NCBI GenBank assembly: GCA_930367205.1
Contig: OV884012.1
Coordinates: forward strand, 36,471,520-36,535,519
From: Acanthosoma haemorrhoidale
Lineage: Eukaryota > Arthropoda > Insecta > Hemiptera > Acanthosomatidae
DNA: 64,000 nt
Reading direction: 5' to 3'
Positions within the stretch are counted from its first letter, which is position 1; the number at the start of each line of letters is the position of its first letter. The notes below the pieces were generated by a model. That model worked only from the letters and a program-made list of their open reading frames with translations, was not told the DNA's origin and did no database searches. This document shows, one piece after another, positions 1 to 10,829 of the stretch. A program made the translations under genes and the position numbers.

Positions 1-495
1 TATTCAACCTCTGCACCTTTCTTTCCTAAACTCAATATGTTTTAGTCCGGCGTAATAAGACCCACACCTTCCTAGTGGGATTCTCTGCCTTCGTGTCGCT
101 AAAACTGGTACATCCTTGGAAGGGATCCCTTTCCTGTGGACGACGGTCTCTGGAGCCCTAGAAACTTTACCTAGTAGTGTAAAGTCTGCCAGTCTCCGGT
201 TCACACTCGCCTTTTGGATCCGGAAGGTTTTCACCTACCCTTAGATACCGAGTGTCATTCCAAGGCCACATAAGCTACCTATATTACCTACCCTGTACCT
301 CTTCTCCTGGACATAGTGCACTGTTGGGACACCTTCTAAGATCTTATGGAGTCAGATCAATACGACTAAAGCTGCCTGCCGACTAGGCCGCCACCAAAGG
401 TCAAAGACCAAGGTTTACCTATTTTATGTCTTTCTCGACACCGGGCGGGTAGTAGAGACCCTAGCCCGCGGCGGTTGTCCCCCTCACAACCCGAC
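1..495 (+). repeat. 3' part of an LTR-like repeat (family LTR-1), cut by the window edge
   Basis: This stretch aligns by eye with the 3' half of the repeat at 49155-50022 and with the reverse complement of 17629-18488. Shared blocks include CTAGTGGGATTCTCTGCCTT near 73-92, a block ending in CAGATACCGAGTGT-like sequence near 240, and ATAGTGCACTGT near 313. It ends near CCCGAC at 491-495, where the other copies end in CCCGACA or CCCGAAA. The segment at 421-480 has diverged from the other copies. The 5' end lies outside the window, so I cannot test for a duplication. The minus-strand ORF over 4-234 is a chance reading of this repeat. Confidence 0.65.
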
Positions 496-3400
496 TAAGT
501 ACATAAAGGAAATAAAGTAATGGTACAGTATTAATAAATGAGCCATTTACGCTTCTATCTTTTCTTCCATCTTTACGCTTCCATTGTTAGTTCTAAACAC
601 TTTTAATTGCTGGTATTATCTCTGAAATTGTCATTAGATGTCTTATTTACTACTTCTTAAACATAGGACGAAATCAAATCTTAAATTGGTTTATGTTGTT
701 ACGCGAGAAAGCTCTAAGTTAGAAAAAGAGGTATTTCCCCCCACATATTTCCTGTTAGCGTATACAGAATGAAACCTATAATAACAAAACAGGTTATATT
801 TAAACATAATAACATAAACATAAAAGTAATATTAGACCTATCTGTAGATATTACATATCACTTACAGTATAGTTCAATACATAATACATTAGCAAGAATT
901 GAGCTTCAGAGAACAAGACACAGAGATAAGAAGCAAGCTGACAAGTGAGGCCGAAGATAAACCCTAGATAAGCTTCAGAAATTGAAGATTAACTCGCAAC
1001 GGTTTATTTATCCACCCCCAACGCCTGAATAGATTTAGCTCTATCTCACGAAATCTCAGCCCAAAATCTATCTTCTTCTTTTATGTAGCCGCTGTATTGG
1101 CTTCGATAGCAATCGATACGCCCTTCCTATGCCAACTTGTTTTTCTATTAAGAATAAAGTTAATCTATACAACCAGCAGGTACAGTAGGCCCACCATTTT
1201 TTCTGAGGCCTATTAATAAAATATTGATAAAAATGAAATGTATATTTAATAGCCAGTTAAAGTTTTAATATATAATAAGTAATCTTGTAAATATATACAT
1301 TTAACATAAACAAACAGGCATAAGGAAAACCGTAAATTAATTTCTGCTCAAGAAAAAAAAATTAATCTTTCACCGGTTTCTTTCTTCACATACGCAATCC
1401 ATCATTCTAAAGTTTTCTTCTTAAAAATTAGTTTACGTATTCAACCTTCAAAAATTTCATCTCCAGTTGAGTTTTAAATAATAAAAAATGCAGTGTTATA
1501 CCACTGAGTGTGCTCATTCTATCAACCCAAATTATAATTTAAGTTTTCTGAGAAAATCCTTGTTCAGCACTTTTCAAGTTTTGTTATTTATAGTCTTTCA
1601 AACCCTGTTGTCTTCATGCGTTACATAACTGAGTCATCTAGCACTGAATTAAAGAAACATGAATAATTGTTTTCTAATACCGGAATTTTAATTGGCTATG
1701 TTAAGTTTCATAAAATCCTATATTCATATAGCTGATAACATTTTTTTTTTAAATAACTTCATTTAATTTGTTAGTTAAGCCACTTAGATCGATGAAAACA
1801 AGTATTTCAAAAAATAAAACAAACTGTAAATAGTTAACATATCGAGAAAAACTATGAAATCCATCTCGGAACCAAATGTATATGCGATAACTTGTTTTCA
1901 TGGTTTTTTTTTTGTTTTTTTCCCCATTATTATATTTTAAACAAAATATAACAGAGATTTTGAGTATACAAATTTAAAACAGATTGAAACATTTTTGACT
2001 ACCACTATCCCAGAACACAGTTATCATAGGATTGGACACTGACAATGGACTTACTTCGGGCTAGGCATTCATGTATAAATTATTATATTTTGACACTTGA
2101 TTAGCAAATGCCAACGTAACAATGTTCGGATAGACATTTATAGCACACATGGTCAGACGAGTCTCCGCCTTTGTTTCAAAGTGAAGCCTTTCCCTCCGAG
2201 TTCGGCAATTAAAAAATATAAAACGTTAACGTGATTTTGAGGGACGATGTTACGCCCGAAAAAACTTCTTTGCTGATGAGCGGCAGTGAAAAAAATCCTC
2301 AGATGGAAGGCGGAATATGTTTGATGCCGAAGCAACACAAAGAGGAGAGTTGAAAAAGTTATTAAAGGCTAGGGAGCCCTTTGGTATTCATCAGAGGACT
2401 TTGCCTAACTCATCAAATACTCCACCTATCCCATCACAGGACTCATCAACAATTAAATACAATCCAAACAACTCCAATCCCTGCCGTCATCTGTCCTCTG
2501 CACAGCTTCCTCTTATTCCCCTATTGATTTTGTATCGCCGATTAATCAAATCGTCCTTAAAAACTTTTTTACACGTGGTATTTTAATTCACGGCTAAGAA
2601 TATAATGAAAGTATAACTGGCGACAAAGAGTTATCAGGTCTGCTTCTGAGCAGCCCCAGAGCTATTCATGAAAATAATTACTGAAGTTAAATATTCATCG
2701 CAATGGAGTTTTAGAAGGTTTTACAGAAACTCATTCTTTACTTCTTTGAAACTTTTTATCAACTTTTTTTGGTGTTGAACATTTAGATTTTCGGCCTTAC
2801 TTACTTCGACAATAACCCTTTAGAAATTTTAAAAGTAGAAAAAGTCTAGCGGATGGAGTGTAAAAAATATTAATGTAGGTTATCATAAGGACTATATTAC
2901 CTATCCAATCCCCCTCCTAACTCTCCTAAGCATGATACTATTATCTTGTCTCAATGTGATCAAACGTCTTCTTGTGTACTCTGAGCTCTTTGCCATGAGC
3001 TTGCAGTTGGAGGACTTTCTTCGTAAGAAAGCATTTGAGATAACATTTATATCTAAGCATCCTATTCAAGATTTAATATACATAATCGCTATTTGTTTAA
3101 ATAATCCAGCCATTTCTGAATTAGGGTACATGAGAGATCTCATATAGCCAACAAGTACATCATAATACCAATTTGTTTGTGCCATTTTGAACGCTTTAGG
3201 TATATTGATCGCATTAACAATCATTTTAATTAATAATTTAATTTTTTTTAACTTTATAAAAGCATATTATTTTTTGATGCATGTTTGAATAATTTATGAG
3301 AATATTAACCAATAATACAAATAAATGATTTGTAGTGAATATCATGAATAATCAAGCGCAGGTTGTTAGGCTTTGTTCTAGATTGGAATCCCATTATTTA

Positions 3401-5630
3401 ATGTCATTTACGTAAAGTTAATCTATTGTATCCAGGATGGATTTCTTGTAACAAGGATAACATAATTGTCAGTGAATAAGTAGATTGTCTATTAATCTAA
3501 GAAATAAGACAACACGAATGACATTGATGTAGCGTCCCTTGCAGAGATACTTGTGTTTCTGGTTATTAAATAGAGGAGTAAAAATAATTATGCAGACGAC
3601 ACAGTTTTACAATGACCTCCATTGCTGGGTATGTGCTATATGACACATATAGGAAACCCGTTATAGCAGTTCTTTGACGGTTTCTGATTAATAAATTGTT
3701 TTTAGATTCTTTTTTGCAGTGTGATTTAATAAATTTTGGATAGTAGCTTATGCGGATCCAGAATTCAGGTGCAGATTACAACCAAGAAAAAATGAATGAC
3801 CAATATCTTATGCAGCTTTCCAAGTTACTTCATCTTGATAGTTTTGTTTGCGAAATGAGATTTAACGCCATAACTCTTTTCATTCTTTGACGATTTCGAG
3901 GAAAATGCAAGAGCAACTAGAAGTGTTTGAAAACATTAAGCTTGAAGTTTTTATATGCATATCTTGCTCCAGTTTTCAAACTGGAGCAATATTTCTCTGA
4001 ACATTTTGACAATTGTTTCCGACGTAGAGTAGGTACTTATTGGTTGCTGCATGGCCCATAACTAAGGACACGCGATATTAGTAGTGTTTCATTTATGACG
4101 ATATACTGAACAGTTAAAACTTTAACGTGTAAAGCTTTTGTATTATGCGAGTTTTTTTTTTTTTTTTTTTATTTTTTTTATTTTTTTTTTTTTTTTACAC
4201 TTCATTCAATGTACTCAGAGTGAGTTACAGATTCAAAAATATCTAATCTTTACAAAAATTCACATCGAGCTAACTATATTTACTTTAGCTATGTTTCATG
4301 TAATATGTTTAAACAAGTTGTCTATGGTAGGCTGATGAACAGAATACAAGGCGTGTGAGCATAGAAAGTGATAGGGCTCACTTTAGGAATGAGTTGTGCT
4401 AATACTAACCAAAATATAACTAACTAACTTGACAAAATGAATTTCGTTTAAAAAACTGTATAATTTCGAGAAAACATAAGGTTAATAATGATAATATCAG
4501 CCTCTATTGCACATAAATAGCTGAACTAGACAGTCTTAACTAGTGATATAGTATTTTTACAGTGAAACTTATTGTTAGATCTCTGATAAAGCTCTTGAAC
4601 CTTCATCTCCTTCATTGGTCTCCCTTGGACACACACAAATGTCAATCGTATTCTTTCATGAGCTAAGATTTAATTGTTTGGTATGTCCTGTATTGTTGCT
4701 GTACAGTACTGTTAAAACATCACAGCTTCAACACCCATACCTACGCTTTATGTCACCCATAAAGGTAAAATTTTATCATAAAGGGGACTAAGAATCTTTT
4801 CCTAAGGACTGTGTCGCCGTGCTTACAAAAAACTTCATCGACTCGCCCCTCCTCAAACTCATTAACGACCTTCCTTTCGAGTCTAAACTTCATTAAAGAA
4901 TGGACTCTTAGACCCCTATTTAATTATTTAATACAAGCAAAGGGCTCCTTTTAAAAACCAATTTCACCTTCTCAAGGGACACCTAAAATTATGGTTCCGA
5001 CATTATTACAGAAGGGTTTATGAAGGGTTCTTCGATGCTGTTCTCCATTGACCGAAAGGTTGCCATTAAGTTATACCTGATTGGCAACTCATTTTTTTCT
5101 TTGTAATCAAGAAATTAGACTTTTAACCAAAGGTTTTCAACGAAAATGTAATATTTTCTAGTAAAAAAGGTGTCTGCTACTAGGTTTCAGTGAGGCTCAG
5201 GTTTATGGGTTTCAGCCCATTCGCAAGTGGTTTGAGTAAATAGATGTTAACAAATAAATTATGTTTACTAGCTGACCCTCCGGAAAGGAGAGATTTTGAC
5301 AAATCCGAAAGAACCGTCTAGATCTTATGAAAGTCTACGTGCATGCATGCACACACACTTCGATAACGTTTTAAAATGGTTAACATTTTCGCATTATTAT
5401 CTTCCGCGACAACTAGTGTAGAATATATTCTGGAATAATGCATAGAAAAAAAATTGAAACGAAAAACTTGGTCCAGTAAATGGACAGTGTACTATTCAAT
5501 TTCAAGGTGAAAAAGATCTGAAGTTACTGTTTAAATTTGTGATAACATAAAAAAGAAAAGAAAAAAAAGCCATTTGAAACTTTATTTTGTAAACATTAGA
5601 TGTTTTTCATTTGCACCTGTAATCTATTCA
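496..5630. other. AT-rich DNA with no supported gene
   Basis: I see no gene or named repeat here. Short ORFs at 2153-2338, 2317-2586 and 2932-3147 show no family motif and are probably chance. A T-rich tract (about 45 bases with two interrupting A residues) lies at 4152-4196, and a perfect 12-bp inverted repeat with a 2-nt loop at 3964-3989. The somewhat GC-richer stretch around 4790-5060 was not recognised. Confidence 0.5.
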
Positions 5631-5639
5631 TTATTGTCT

Positions 5640-6060
5640 CCATTTTGAATGATCCAATGTAGACTGGTGGGTCTTGCTGCGTATAACAATCTATCAACTT
5701 TGGAGTATGATGGGATGTGATGATTAAACAAGGTATGAAATAGACAAGTGACTTCAGGAAATCGTGCTGATAGGTTATGAGTTGTCGAGGGGATATTATT
5801 GATCGGAATGTAAAAAGATCTACTTACTAGAAAGGTCGGAGTGGATGAGGTTTATTATGTAAAGCAATAAATTGTAACTGATACGTTTATTAATGAACCC
5901 GGTGTGCCATACCGCATCTAAGGGGTTTTCTATGTCTAAAGTGATCATCCTAACATGTTTCTTCTCGTTGAAAGATTTTGTTGTATCCTCGCTAGGGTAA
6001 GCATAAGCTGCGCGACTGTAGAGTGGTGTGGTCTGAACATGTTCATTAATTATTAACATC
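5640..6060 (-). pseudogene. Jockey-clade LINE reverse transcriptase remnant
   Basis: The minus-strand reading 6059-5820 contains KSFNEKKHVRMITLDIENPL followed by a DAVWHTGFINKRIS block and IINLIHSDLSSK. In Jockey-clade RTs this is the segment holding the first catalytic Asp, usually written as LDIEKAFD.VWHDGL..KL followed by LI.S.LS.R, so the first Asp (LDIE) is still present. Further along the minus strand, after frameshifts and stops, a PVYIGS-like string near 5650 matches the sequence just past the YADD box, but the GVPQGS and YADD boxes themselves are not readable. The copy is partial, broken and old. No A tail or duplication was found. Confidence 0.6.
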
Positions 6061-7130
6061 CATGTGATTTGAGATTATTTGGAAAATAACTTTTTCAAAT
6101 ATGTTTGAAACAAAATTCAAAAGACTGATTTGGCATATTATTATTACTAAGCATAATTTGTTCTTCTTTGATTAGTTTTGGTATCACGATGATTTGTGAT
6201 ATTTTCCAATATGGATGGAAGTTCATATGTCGGAGAGTGCTATTGAAGATTTTAGGGAAAGTTTTAATGACTACATGTGGGATTGTATCAACGTATGGCG
6301 AATTTTCTTACGTTCAGCAGTTTTATTCATTTGTTTTCATATGTATTTTGGAGAAATAGATGGAAAAGGATGCGCAATCTTTTTTTTTTTTAAGCTCTCT
6401 AATTATAATGATAATTATAATCCATTTACTATAAATAGATGGTTCATTTCTAATATGAAAATGACGTTCTTTGAAACAGCTTATTGTGAATGAATAACAG
6501 CTGCTGCTGTACTTTTGTTAAGGTTTTTTTTTTTTTAATCAGGTATCTGACAGCTCCCCGGTAGGATCCTTAAGGGCCTCTTGTAGCAGGAAGAGATCTG
6601 CTTAAAAGCTGGGAAAGACCCATTAGGACTGCTATCCCCAGCACTGGAGATAATGCTAATACTTTTCACTGGCTTCCTGCATGGCAGAGGAATTAGCGGC
6701 AGTTGATAATAATGGCTTCTCGAGTCGACACTCTTGATGGCGAGGGGCTCACGGGGCGTATCGCTGAAGAACCCTTCACGTTTTTGAATCAGACAATGTT
6801 CTTGTTCTAGTAGGGATTTCACACTTTTATGTAGAATAGAAAAAAAAACATTTATTCCGGGACAAAGTCTCCATCCATGAATAACGATAGTGCTTAGATA
6901 ACTTTTATGTTTCACAAATAAAAATAAATATTACATTAAAAAACATAAAAAAGTAATATAATAATATAAAGCATAAAAAGGTTATGTAAAAAAAACTGTG
7001 AGCTTCTGTAAGAAAAAGTAATACTAATATTAAATTAAGATTATTTAACTGCATTTAGTAAATAAAAAAGAAAGTTGGATCCCAAAACAATAAAAAAACA
7101 ATATTATGTTAAAAAAACCTATTAGGTTGA
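6061..7130. other. Unassigned AT-rich DNA with a possible retroposed sequence (-)
   Basis: A 126-codon minus-strand ORF covers 6535-6915. The T run at about 6526-6537 on the + strand would be a short A tail for a minus-strand transcript, so this may be the 3' end of an unrecognised retroelement. I see no domain motif. The two overlapping + strand ORFs at 6168-6493 look like chance readings. From about 6910 to 7130 the sequence is simple AT-rich DNA, the target into which LINE-B inserted. Confidence 0.3.
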
Positions 7131-7140
7131 TATGAAAAAA
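7131..7140. repeat. Left target-site duplication of LINE-B (10 bp)
   Basis: TATGAAAAAA occurs here and again at 10715-10724, directly flanking the element. An extra A precedes both copies, so the duplication could be read as 11 bp. Confidence 0.85.
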
Positions 7141-7631
7141 GCCTGAACTGCCAGGAATACGGCCATACCAGACGGTACTGTTTCAAGCAGGCCAAGTGCG
7201 TGAGGTGCAGTGAGCCTCACGACATAAAAGACTGCCCGAGAGACGCTTCAATTCCCCTCAAATGTGCCAATTGCGCGGGAAATCATGTCGCGTCGTACCG
7301 ACAGTGCCCGTACAGGGTAAAACTTCTAGAGACTGCAGAGATAAAAAAGCAGGCACAGAATATTACAGCCGGGCCGAGAAGGGCCACATACATGCCTGCC
7401 CCCCCTCCACCACGACAGACTGCCTCCTATGCTCAGATGGCATCCGGAAACACCAGGGCTCCGGAAGTTCTCCCAGAGCCCCTACCTCAACCTACTAACA
7501 GTAATAATGATGCCTTGATGGGTATCTTGGGCAGCATGATGAACATGTTGAGCAGCATGACCGCTGCCATGAATAAACTCACCGAGGCGGTAACGCAGAT
7601 GATGTCAGAATTCAAAAAGTCAAACATCTAA
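7141..7631 (+). CDS. LINE-B ORF1 (gag-like nucleic-acid-binding protein), N-terminus missing
   Basis: ORF1 of Jockey-type LINEs encodes an RNA-binding protein that packages the element RNA. Read in the frame of codon 7143, the segment begins LNCQEYGHTRRYC and then shows CVRCSEPHDIKDC (CX2CX3HX4C) and CANCAGNHVASYRQC (CX2CX3HX6C). The first knuckle would be CX2CX4HX4C, but its first Cys codon straddles the insertion boundary: the break leaves AGC where TGC is expected, so truncation occurred within that codon. A Pro-rich linker (APPPPP) and a Met/Ser-rich tail follow. The ORF stops at TAA 7629-7631, directly before the ORF2 ATG and in the same frame. There is no genuine start codon; a GTG at 7200 is simply internal. 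The fragment is about 163 codons, a minority of the several hundred usual for the family. Confidence 0.85.
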
Positions 7632-10298
7632 ATGATGGGGCACGTAATTTTAAATTACAACGTCTGCGGCCTTCGCCCCAAACAAGCCGACGTAGAAGTA
7701 ATTCTACGGTGCCATTCGCCAGACGTTGTCGTTCTCACCGATACCCGGTTGAAGAAAATACACTACTGCCGCTTCCCGGGTTATACTGCTTACCGCCAAG
7801 ACACCGAAACTATCTCTGGAGGAGTAGCTGTGTTAGTTAAAAACGGAATACCCTGTAGGAGACTGCCCCCACCCGTCAGCCTAGGCCCCGACCAATACAT
7901 AGTTACGCTCCAGCTACGGCTCATGAACAACATCATCGTGTCAGGAGTCTACAGAAGACCGAAAGCCGTCTGCGACCCGTATAAGCTCCTGCTCACTACG
8001 ATAGCTCATGACCGAAGGCACGTCATCGTGGGTGACCTAAATGCGAACCACAGCTGGTGGAGCAGTACTACGGCAAACGCCCTAGGCCGTTACATCACTA
8101 AAACTCCATTTACGGTCATCCACCCAGGATTGCCGACCTTCCGTCATTTCGCTAACCCAGACAGAACCTCCACGCCTGACCTGCTCCTGACACAACAGCC
8201 ACACCGGGTCACCGGATGCTCGGCCTTAGATTTCACCACCTCCGACCATCGGCCTGTTCTCTATGAACTAGAAGGCGACATGCCAGAGCCGCCTGCTTCT
8301 AGGTACAGGTACGATGAGGCCAAATGGGACCTCTACAAGCATCTCATCAAGACCGAGTTGCCCACAATCACGCCCCTGAGACACACTTGGGACATAGATT
8401 ACGCTATCTATCAGCTACAGGACGTCATCGATCGAGCTGCCGATGCATCGATCCCGAAATTTTCTCCGAAGCCCCCTTCTCTGAGAAAACCTCCGGATCA
8501 CATCCTACAACTGATTAGACAGCGTAATAACATCAAGAACAGGTGGTTTAGGACCAAAAACAGGGACTTAAAACCGGTTTTAAATGCTCTCACAAACCAA
8601 GTTAAGTCCCTGATGGCCCAGTGGAAAAATTCGATTTGGGAAGATCGCCTCACCAGTCTCCACGGTGACCACAAGCAATTGTGGAAGCTTGTGAAGACCT
8701 GCAGGTCCAAAAAGAACGGTGTAAGGCTGGCCGTGAACGGGCAGTTCATTCCCACCACCGAACAAGCGGACATCTTGGCGGCCCATTATGAGGAAGTCAG
8801 TCGTGGCCAGGGACAGCCAATAGGAGCCCTCGACCACCCCTCCCCCACCCTCCCTACCACTACCGAAATCTACACCTCACACCGGCAATGCGCTGCATTC
8901 ATTCGAAGAACGACCGGCAAGAAGGCCCCAGGTCAGGATTCCATCCAGAACATCCTACTCAAGCAGCTGCCGAGGAAAGGAATCTCATTCATAACGAACG
9001 TGTTGAACTCCTGCTTCAGGCTGCACTATTTCCCCCAGAACTGGAAGCACGCTGTAGTGGTCCCCCTTCTGAAACCAGCAAAAAGCGGTTATGAGCCATC
9101 TCATTACCGCCCCATCAGTCTGCTGACTCAACTCTCGAAGCTGTTCGAGAGAATCATCCACGTACATCTCTCCGGGCACTGCGAGTCACAAGAAGTCATC
9201 CCACCAGAGCAGACTGGTTTCAGCACAGGCTTAAGCGCGAACAACAACCTGGTGAGATTGCAACACCACGTCGCATCAAACGTCCGGAGCAACAGAGCTA
9301 CCGCTATGATTTCTCTGGACTGTTCGAAAGCTTTCGACTCTGTGGACCACTACATCCTACTCCAACGTCTGAGGGAATACGAATTCTCGGATCAGCTGCA
9401 GAACCTGATAAGATCCTACCTTACAGGCAGAACTTTTTCGGTTCGTATAGGCACTACGTCTACGACCCGAAGAAACTACACTGCCGGTGTCCCCCAAGGA
9501 TCGGTGCTAGGCCCCCTGCTGTTCAACATTTACACCGCCCACATCGTAGGAGCCTCGTACCCCAACTGCGAGGTATCCGCGTATGCAGACGATATAGGTG
9601 TTTACAGCACTAGCATCAATCCCTCCAGAGCCCTGAAATTCGCTGAGAGCGCTAGTCAACGGATCTCCGAGAAACTCGATGCCATCCACATTCAAGTCAA
9701 CCCGGCCAAGACGCAAGGAATTATATTCAGTTACAAATCCGGAAAAAAGAAGCTCCCGAAATCCTTCGTCTTAGGCGGCAAAGAGTGCCCTGTAAGCAAC
9801 AAGCTGTGCTACCTCGGGATTACCCTCGGTAGGCACTTGTCGTTCACAACGCATCTCGGCAAGAAATTAAAGAGTGTTAGGAAGAAATTCTTCAGCCTCG
9901 GACACCTACTTCACAGCCCGGCTTTATCGGTACGCCTCAAGCTGCTGATATACCAGAGCGTCCTAAGACCTGCTTTGATGTATGGGACCCCTCTCTTCAA
10001 GTATCTGACTCCTAACACTCTCCAAACGCTCCAGCAATTTCAGAACAGAGTTCTCCGCACCTCCCTCAAACATACCCCGTTCGACCGAATGAAGGCAGAC
10101 GAGATGCATAAAAAATTTGAAGTGCTCACCATTCAAGATTTTATCAAGAGAAGGCACATCAAATTTTTTGACTCACTCAGACATAGCCACAACCCACTAT
10201 TCTCCGACCTTCAACCACCACCAATGCCCGTCAGATGGAAGCACTGCTGGACCGCCGAAGCCTGGAGGATGATCGACGTCATTGAACCCGATGACTGA
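7632..10298 (+). CDS. LINE-B ORF2: APE-type endonuclease and reverse transcriptase, 888 aa, intact
   Basis: This is the element's target-primed reverse transcription enzyme: it nicks the target DNA and copies its RNA there. The N-terminal endonuclease covers roughly residues 3-220: NYNVCGL near residue 8, VVLTDTRL at 33-40, GDLNANHSWW from 134, and SDHRPV at 204-209. The RT covers roughly residues 430-720: KKAPGQD (430), HYRPISLL, SLDCSKAFDSVDH (561-573, first catalytic Asp 563), AGVPQGSVLGPLL (about 618) and AYADD with Y at 651 and Asp 653/654. The C-terminal block RRHIKFFDSLRH is shared with the LINE copies at 44.2 and 63.4 kb. About 890 aa is a normal length for the clade. The start is the ATG abutting the ORF1 stop; a second ATG follows immediately. 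At residue 37 an Asp sits where these endonucleases usually have the catalytic Glu. Confidence 0.95.
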   Translation: MMGHVILNYNVCGLRPKQADVEVILRCHSPDVVVLTDTRLKKIHYCRFPGYTAYRQDTETISGGVAVLVKNGIPCRRLPPPVSLGPDQYIVTLQLRLMNNIIVSGVYRRPKAVCDPYKLLLTTIAHDRRHVIVGDLNANHSWWSSTTANALGRYITKTPFTVIHPGLPTFRHFANPDRTSTPDLLLTQQPHRVTGCSALDFTTSDHRPVLYELEGDMPEPPASRYRYDEAKWDLYKHLIKTELPTITPLRHTWDIDYAIYQLQDVIDRAADASIPKFSPKPPSLRKPPDHILQLIRQRNNIKNRWFRTKNRDLKPVLNALTNQVKSLMAQWKNSIWEDRLTSLHGDHKQLWKLVKTCRSKKNGVRLAVNGQFIPTTEQADILAAHYEEVSRGQGQPIGALDHPSPTLPTTTEIYTSHRQCAAFIRRTTGKKAPGQDSIQNILLKQLPRKGISFITNVLNSCFRLHYFPQNWKHAVVVPLLKPAKSGYEPSHYRPISLLTQLSKLFERIIHVHLSGHCESQEVIPPEQTGFSTGLSANNNLVRLQHHVASNVRSNRATAMISLDCSKAFDSVDHYILLQRLREYEFSDQLQNLIRSYLTGRTFSVRIGTTSTTRRNYTAGVPQGSVLGPLLFNIYTAHIVGASYPNCEVSAYADDIGVYSTSINPSRALKFAESASQRISEKLDAIHIQVNPAKTQGIIFSYKSGKKKLPKSFVLGGKECPVSNKLCYLGITLGRHLSFTTHLGKKLKSVRKKFFSLGHLLHSPALSVRLKLLIYQSVLRPALMYGTPLFKYLTPNTLQTLQQFQNRVLRTSLKHTPFDRMKADEMHKKFEVLTIQDFIKRRHIKFFDSLRHSHNPLFSDLQPPPMPVRWKHCWTAEAWRMIDVIEPDD

Positions 10299-10669
10299 AC
10301 GAACTACACCCAGCCGAGATATCGAGGCCGATCTCCCGCCCGACTCAACCGAAGCTACAAGACCCCATCTACCTGTTCAAGCAGGGTAGACCTTCCGGCC
10401 GAGTGGCCGACTTATTTCAGCCCCCTGCCGGGGCGGGCCAGGCTTGACCTGGCCGACTACAAACCATTGCCTAGGTACCCCTAGGCTCCACCCTCGGTAG
10501 ACTCTCACTACCTTCCCGAATCCACCCGCCTCCTTCAGGCATTCCACACCCTATATCCTTCTCATACACCCTTCAAATGGGGGACTCCCCTTAGTGAAAG
10601 GCACTCATTAGCCCAAAATAATTTTCCTTTATTTTTCCCACATCCTATTTTATAAGTTTGAGAGCTAAG
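10299..10669 (+). other. LINE-B 3' UTR
   Basis: This GC-rich tail is the region expected to be recognised by the element's RT. It contains a perfect 7-bp hairpin, GGCCAGG/CCTGGCC with a 5-nt loop, at 10436-10454. It ends in TTTGAGAGCTAAG just before the A tail. Related ends occur at 38434, 44630 and 47300. Confidence 0.8.
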
Positions 10670-10714
<45 letters not shown>

Positions 10715-10717
<3 letters not shown>

Positions 10718-10724
10718 GAAAAAA
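10715..10724. repeat. Right target-site duplication of LINE-B
   Basis: TATGAAAAAA, identical to 7131-7140, follows directly after the A tail. Confidence 0.85.
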
Positions 10725-10829
10725 GAGAGAAAAAAGAAAGAGAAAGTACACACTACCTAAATTTACAATATTGAAAAATAATAATAATGAAAAAACGAAA
10801 ATATATTATAAGAACTAAATTGATCCCAA

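Larger units (their letters stand above)
7141..10714 (+). mobile_element. LINE-B: 5'-truncated Jockey-clade non-LTR retrotransposon with an intact ORF2
   Basis: The element runs from a 5' truncation inside the first ORF1 zinc knuckle, through the rest of ORF1, a full endonuclease/RT ORF2 and a 3' UTR of about 370 bp, to an uninterrupted run of 45 A (10670-10714). Perfect 10-bp duplications flank it. It is clearly GC-richer than the surrounding DNA. Two zinc knuckles and the first one's remains, an APE-type endonuclease followed by a RT, and an A tail place it in the Jockey clade. The clean duplication, long pure A tail and open ORF2 point to a young insertion. Being 5' truncated, this copy lacks its promoter and could hardly move from here unless driven from outside. 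The UTR end TTTGAGAGCTAAG is shared with the copies at 38386, 44197 and 46977. Confidence 0.95.

Noticed and set aside
8498..9179. Antisense and alternative-frame ORFs within LINE-B ORF2
   Set aside because: Shadows of the GC-rich 888-codon ORF2.
10562..10753. Minus-strand ORF with a poly-Phe segment
   Set aside because: It is the antisense of the LINE-B A tail.
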